64,000 nt of DNA from Thioclava indica (GTDB taxonomy: Bacteria; Pseudomonadota; Alphaproteobacteria; Rhodobacterales; Rhodobacteraceae): assembly GCF_000714545.1 (NCBI RefSeq), contig NZ_AUNB01000040.1, forward strand, positions 124,001 to 188,000, in the 5' to 3' direction. Position 1 is the stretch's first letter, and every line of letters begins with the position of its first letter. Positions 62,141-64,000 of the stretch are shown here, piece by piece. Under the pieces are notes generated by a model, which was not told where the DNA came from, searched no databases, and was given only the letters and a program-made list of their open reading frames with translations. The translations under genes were made by a program, and so were the position numbers.

Positions 62141-62671
62141 ATGCCCCGTCTGATCCTTGCAAGCGTGCTGTTTCTGGCCACAAATCTGCCCGCGTTTGCG
62201 TTTGACGCCTCGGACCGTAACACGATCCTGCAAGAGGCAGCGGGCTTTGAGCGCGCGGTGCAGCACAAGAATTACGATGTGTTTTTCGACACCGTGCCAC
62301 CCAGGATGATGCGCGCCTTGGCTGCGCAATCTCACCTTGGCGTAGATGCGCTGGAAAGCCAGATGGAAACGCAGATCGACAAGGCGATGGCGCCGGTTGT
62401 GATTGATAGTTTCGACATGGATGTCTCGGCGATGCAAAGCGGGCACACCAAGGCGGGGCGCGCCTTTGCCACGATCCCGACGATCTCGGTTATCGAAATT
62501 CCCGGTCGTGGCACCTTGCGGCGCACCGACACCACCTTGGCGCTACAAGACAATGCCGAATGGTATCTGATCCGCCTAGATAGCCCCGCGCAGCTGGCGC
62601 TGTTGCGTAAGACCTATCCCGATTTCCGCGCCATCACCTTCCCCAAAGACACTGAAGAAGCGCTGCAATAG
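62141..62671 (+). CDS. Exported protein of unknown function
   Basis: A 176-residue protein with signal peptide MPRLILASVLFLATNLPAFA. The mature part has alternating helices and strands (FERAVQHKNYDVFFDTVPPR, VVIDSFDMDVSAMQSGHTKA, TTLALQDNAEWYLIRLD), much like NTF2/SnoaL-like or DUF-type periplasmic domains. No family was recognised with confidence. It is 16 bases after the 70-residue gene, so they probably share a transcript. Confidence 0.65.
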   Translation: MPRLILASVLFLATNLPAFAFDASDRNTILQEAAGFERAVQHKNYDVFFDTVPPRMMRALAAQSHLGVDALESQMETQIDKAMAPVVIDSFDMDVSAMQSGHTKAGRAFATIPTISVIEIPGRGTLRRTDTTLALQDNAEWYLIRLDSPAQLALLRKTYPDFRAITFPKDTEEALQ

Positions 62672-62836
62672 CCGCCCGCACTTCACCTTAACTTCATCTT
62701 TCGCAACGGAACGTCACGCGCGCTCTCGCGTTGGACGCGACGTCGTGGTGGAATGACGTTGCGGCGAAATGCCTGCAAGGGGCTTACGTTCGCGTCACTT
62801 ACGCGCCAGATTATGGGCAGACGAGGGGGAGGTCGC

Positions 62837-63463
62837 ATGACCGCAAAACTGTATTGCTTCGGAGAATCGGGCAACGCCTACAAGGCGGCGCTGACGATGG
62901 AGCTGGCCGGCTATGACTGGCAGCCGCTCTATGTCGACTTCTTCAACGGCGAGGCGCGCAGCCCCGAATATCGCGCGCTCAACGAAATGGGCGAGGCGCC
63001 GGTTTTCGTCGAAGGCGATCTGACCCTGACCCAATCAAGCGTGATCCAGCTGCATATCGCGGAAAAGACCGGCAAGTTTCTGGCCGATGATCGCAATGAG
63101 ATGCTGCGCTGGATGTTCTGGGATGCGCAGAAGGGCACGGGCCAGCAAGGCGGCTTGCGCTTTCTGATGAACTTCCTACCCGAAGATAAACGCCCTCAAG
63201 AGGCGATCAAATGGCTCAAGGGCCGCGTTCTGACGGCGCTCGCCACGCTTGAAGCCCATCTGGCGGGGCGCGACTGGATCGTGGGCGATGCCCCGTCCAT
63301 CGCGGATTTCGCCTGCTGCGGCTACCTGTATTACCCCGAACCCTTTGGGTTCGAGCGTAACGATTTCCCCAATATCAGCCATTGGCTGGACGGTATTGCC
63401 GCCCTGCCCGGCTGGAAACATCCCTATGATTTGATGCCCGGCAACCCTTCCGACCGGGCGTAA
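62837..63463 (+). CDS. Glutathione S-transferase family protein
   Basis: A 208-residue protein. The N-terminal thioredoxin-like domain reads KLYCFGESGNAYKAALTMEL, with the conserved cis-Pro in MGEAPVFVEGDLTLTQSSVI. The C-terminal helical domain contains WIVGDAPSIADFACCGYLYY. The start at 62837 follows GGGGGAGG; longer frames to 62753 include no conserved sequence. It is 9 bases before the thiolase gene, a pairing usual in this family of clusters. Substrate unknown. Confidence 0.88.
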   Translation: MTAKLYCFGESGNAYKAALTMELAGYDWQPLYVDFFNGEARSPEYRALNEMGEAPVFVEGDLTLTQSSVIQLHIAEKTGKFLADDRNEMLRWMFWDAQKGTGQQGGLRFLMNFLPEDKRPQEAIKWLKGRVLTALATLEAHLAGRDWIVGDAPSIADFACCGYLYYPEPFGFERNDFPNISHWLDGIAALPGWKHPYDLMPGNPSDRA

Positions 63464-63472
63464 GGAGGAACC

Positions 63473-64000
63473 ATGACGGAAGCCTATATTTATGACGCAG
63501 CGCGCACCCCTCGGGGTAAGGGCCGCAAGGATGGATCGCTGCATGAGGTGAGCTCGGTCGCGTTGTCCGCGCGGCTGCTGAACGCGGTCAAGGAACGCAA
63601 CGGCCTGGAGGGCCACGCGGTCGAGGATGTGATCTGGGGCAACGCCACGCAGGTCATGGAGCAGGGCGGCTGCCTTGCCCGCTCGGCGGTGCTGCTGTCG
63701 GATCTGGATGAACGCATCCCCGGCCTGTCGATCAACCGCTTTTGCGCCTCCGCGATGGAGGCGGTGAACCTTGCCGCCAACCAGATCAAGGGCGGCGCTG
63801 GTAATGGCTATATTGCCGGCGGCGTTGAGATGATGGGCCGCGTCGCGATGGGCTCGGACGGGGCGGCGATTGCCGTTGACCCGCAGCTTGCGATGAAAAC
63901 CTATTTCGTCCCGCAGGGTATTTCGGCGGATATTATCGCCACCGAATACGGCTTTAGCCGCGAAGACGTGGACGCGCTTGGCGTTGAAAGCCAGCGTCGC
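63473..64000 (+). CDS. Acetyl-CoA C-acyltransferase, N-terminal part (3' end outside window)
   Basis: 176 codons are present, beginning MTEAYIYDAARTPRGKGRKD. The nucleophile Cys91 is in SINRFCASAMEAVNLAANQI, and the catalytic-loop GGVEMMGRVAMGSDG follows. It resembles FadA/AtoB-type thiolases of the MerR/acyl-CoA dehydrogenase clusters, in which a FadB-type multifunctional enzyme usually follows. Together with the acyl-CoA dehydrogenase it forms the second beta-oxidation set of the window. RBS AAGGAGGAA. Confidence 0.92.
   Translation, partial: MTEAYIYDAARTPRGKGRKDGSLHEVSSVALSARLLNAVKERNGLEGHAVEDVIWGNATQVMEQGGCLARSAVLLSDLDERIPGLSINRFCASAMEAVNLAANQIKGGAGNGYIAGGVEMMGRVAMGSDGAAIAVDPQLAMKTYFVPQGISADIIATEYGFSREDVDALGVESQRR

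Noticed and set aside
1-64000. CRISPR arrays, tRNA genes, intact prophage, riboswitches
   Set aside because: No regularly spaced repeats, no cloverleaf-type sequences with T-loop signatures, no phage structural genes and no known riboswitch core were seen by eye; a covariance-model search would be needed to exclude small RNAs.

Overview
The window looks like chromosomal DNA from an alphaproteobacterium of the Rhodobacteraceae/Paracoccaceae type. This is inferred from the high GC content, tightly packed operons with 1-14 nt overlaps, a TTGAC-type -35 box at rnpB, and family-typical genes: HmuTUV/HmuS heme uptake, TAXI-TRAP plus DUF1850, DUF6525, and the MerR/acyl-CoA dehydrogenase/GST/thiolase cluster. 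No database search was possible, so the genus is not assigned. No tRNA, rRNA, CRISPR array or intact prophage was seen.

Layout. (1) 1-4.9 kb: an FbpABC-type ABC importer coupled to a metallo-beta-lactamase-fold hydrolase and a histidine phosphatase. (2) 5.2-11.1 kb: a beta-oxidation operon (acyl-CoA dehydrogenase, thiolase, SDR dehydrogenase, acyl-CoA synthetase) with a divergent AraC-type regulator. (3) 11.7-15.0 kb: a MarR/MFS/HlyD efflux operon, flanked by a diverged 36-nt repeat and by insertion-sequence debris. (4) 16.2-22.6 kb: a ydcSTUV-patD-like polyamine uptake and aminobutyraldehyde oxidation operon with a LysR gene upstream. (5) 22.7-31.8 kb: iron acquisition. An IS3 remnant cuts off the first codons of an FTR1 iron permease. 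This is followed by hmuSTUV and the divergent receptor, a small exported protein, ExbB, two ExbD paralogues and TonB. (6) 32.1-33.6 kb: a CobW-type zinc chaperone behind a Zur-like palindrome, then DUF6525. (7) 34.2-41.6 kb: a TAXI-TRAP importer with a DUF1850 protein, then a TetR-controlled ABC-2 exporter. (8) 41.7-51.1 kb: an Hsp70-like protein, a DUF2161 protein, arginase/ornithine cyclodeaminase with an Lrp regulator, gluconokinase, an AbrB-type membrane protein, rpmG, a broken ada gene, and DUF533 and DUF302 proteins. (9) 51.2-58.4 kb: rnpB with its own promoter, an MFS transporter, an outer-membrane protein, a peptidoglycan amidase with a lipoprotein, gatCA, and a UPF0173 hydrolase. (10) 58.5-64.0 kb: two MerR paralogues, an acyl-CoA dehydrogenase, small unknown genes, a glutathione transferase and a thiolase cut off by the window end.

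How the genes fit together: most of the window is scavenging and catabolism (heme, zinc, polyamines, arginine, fatty or branched acyl-CoAs, a probable organophosphorus or iron compound, TRAP substrates), with two drug-type exporters. Remnants of at least one IS21, three IS3 and one tyrosine-recombinase element mark places where DNA was lost.

The features most worth attention are the tandem ExbD pair in which one copy has Asn at the proton-carrying Asp position, the truncated FTR1 start behind a 27-bp palindrome, the Zur-like operator at the CobW gene, the ada gene missing its middle domain, and the cluster of TGACGT-type dyads between the MerR paralogues.
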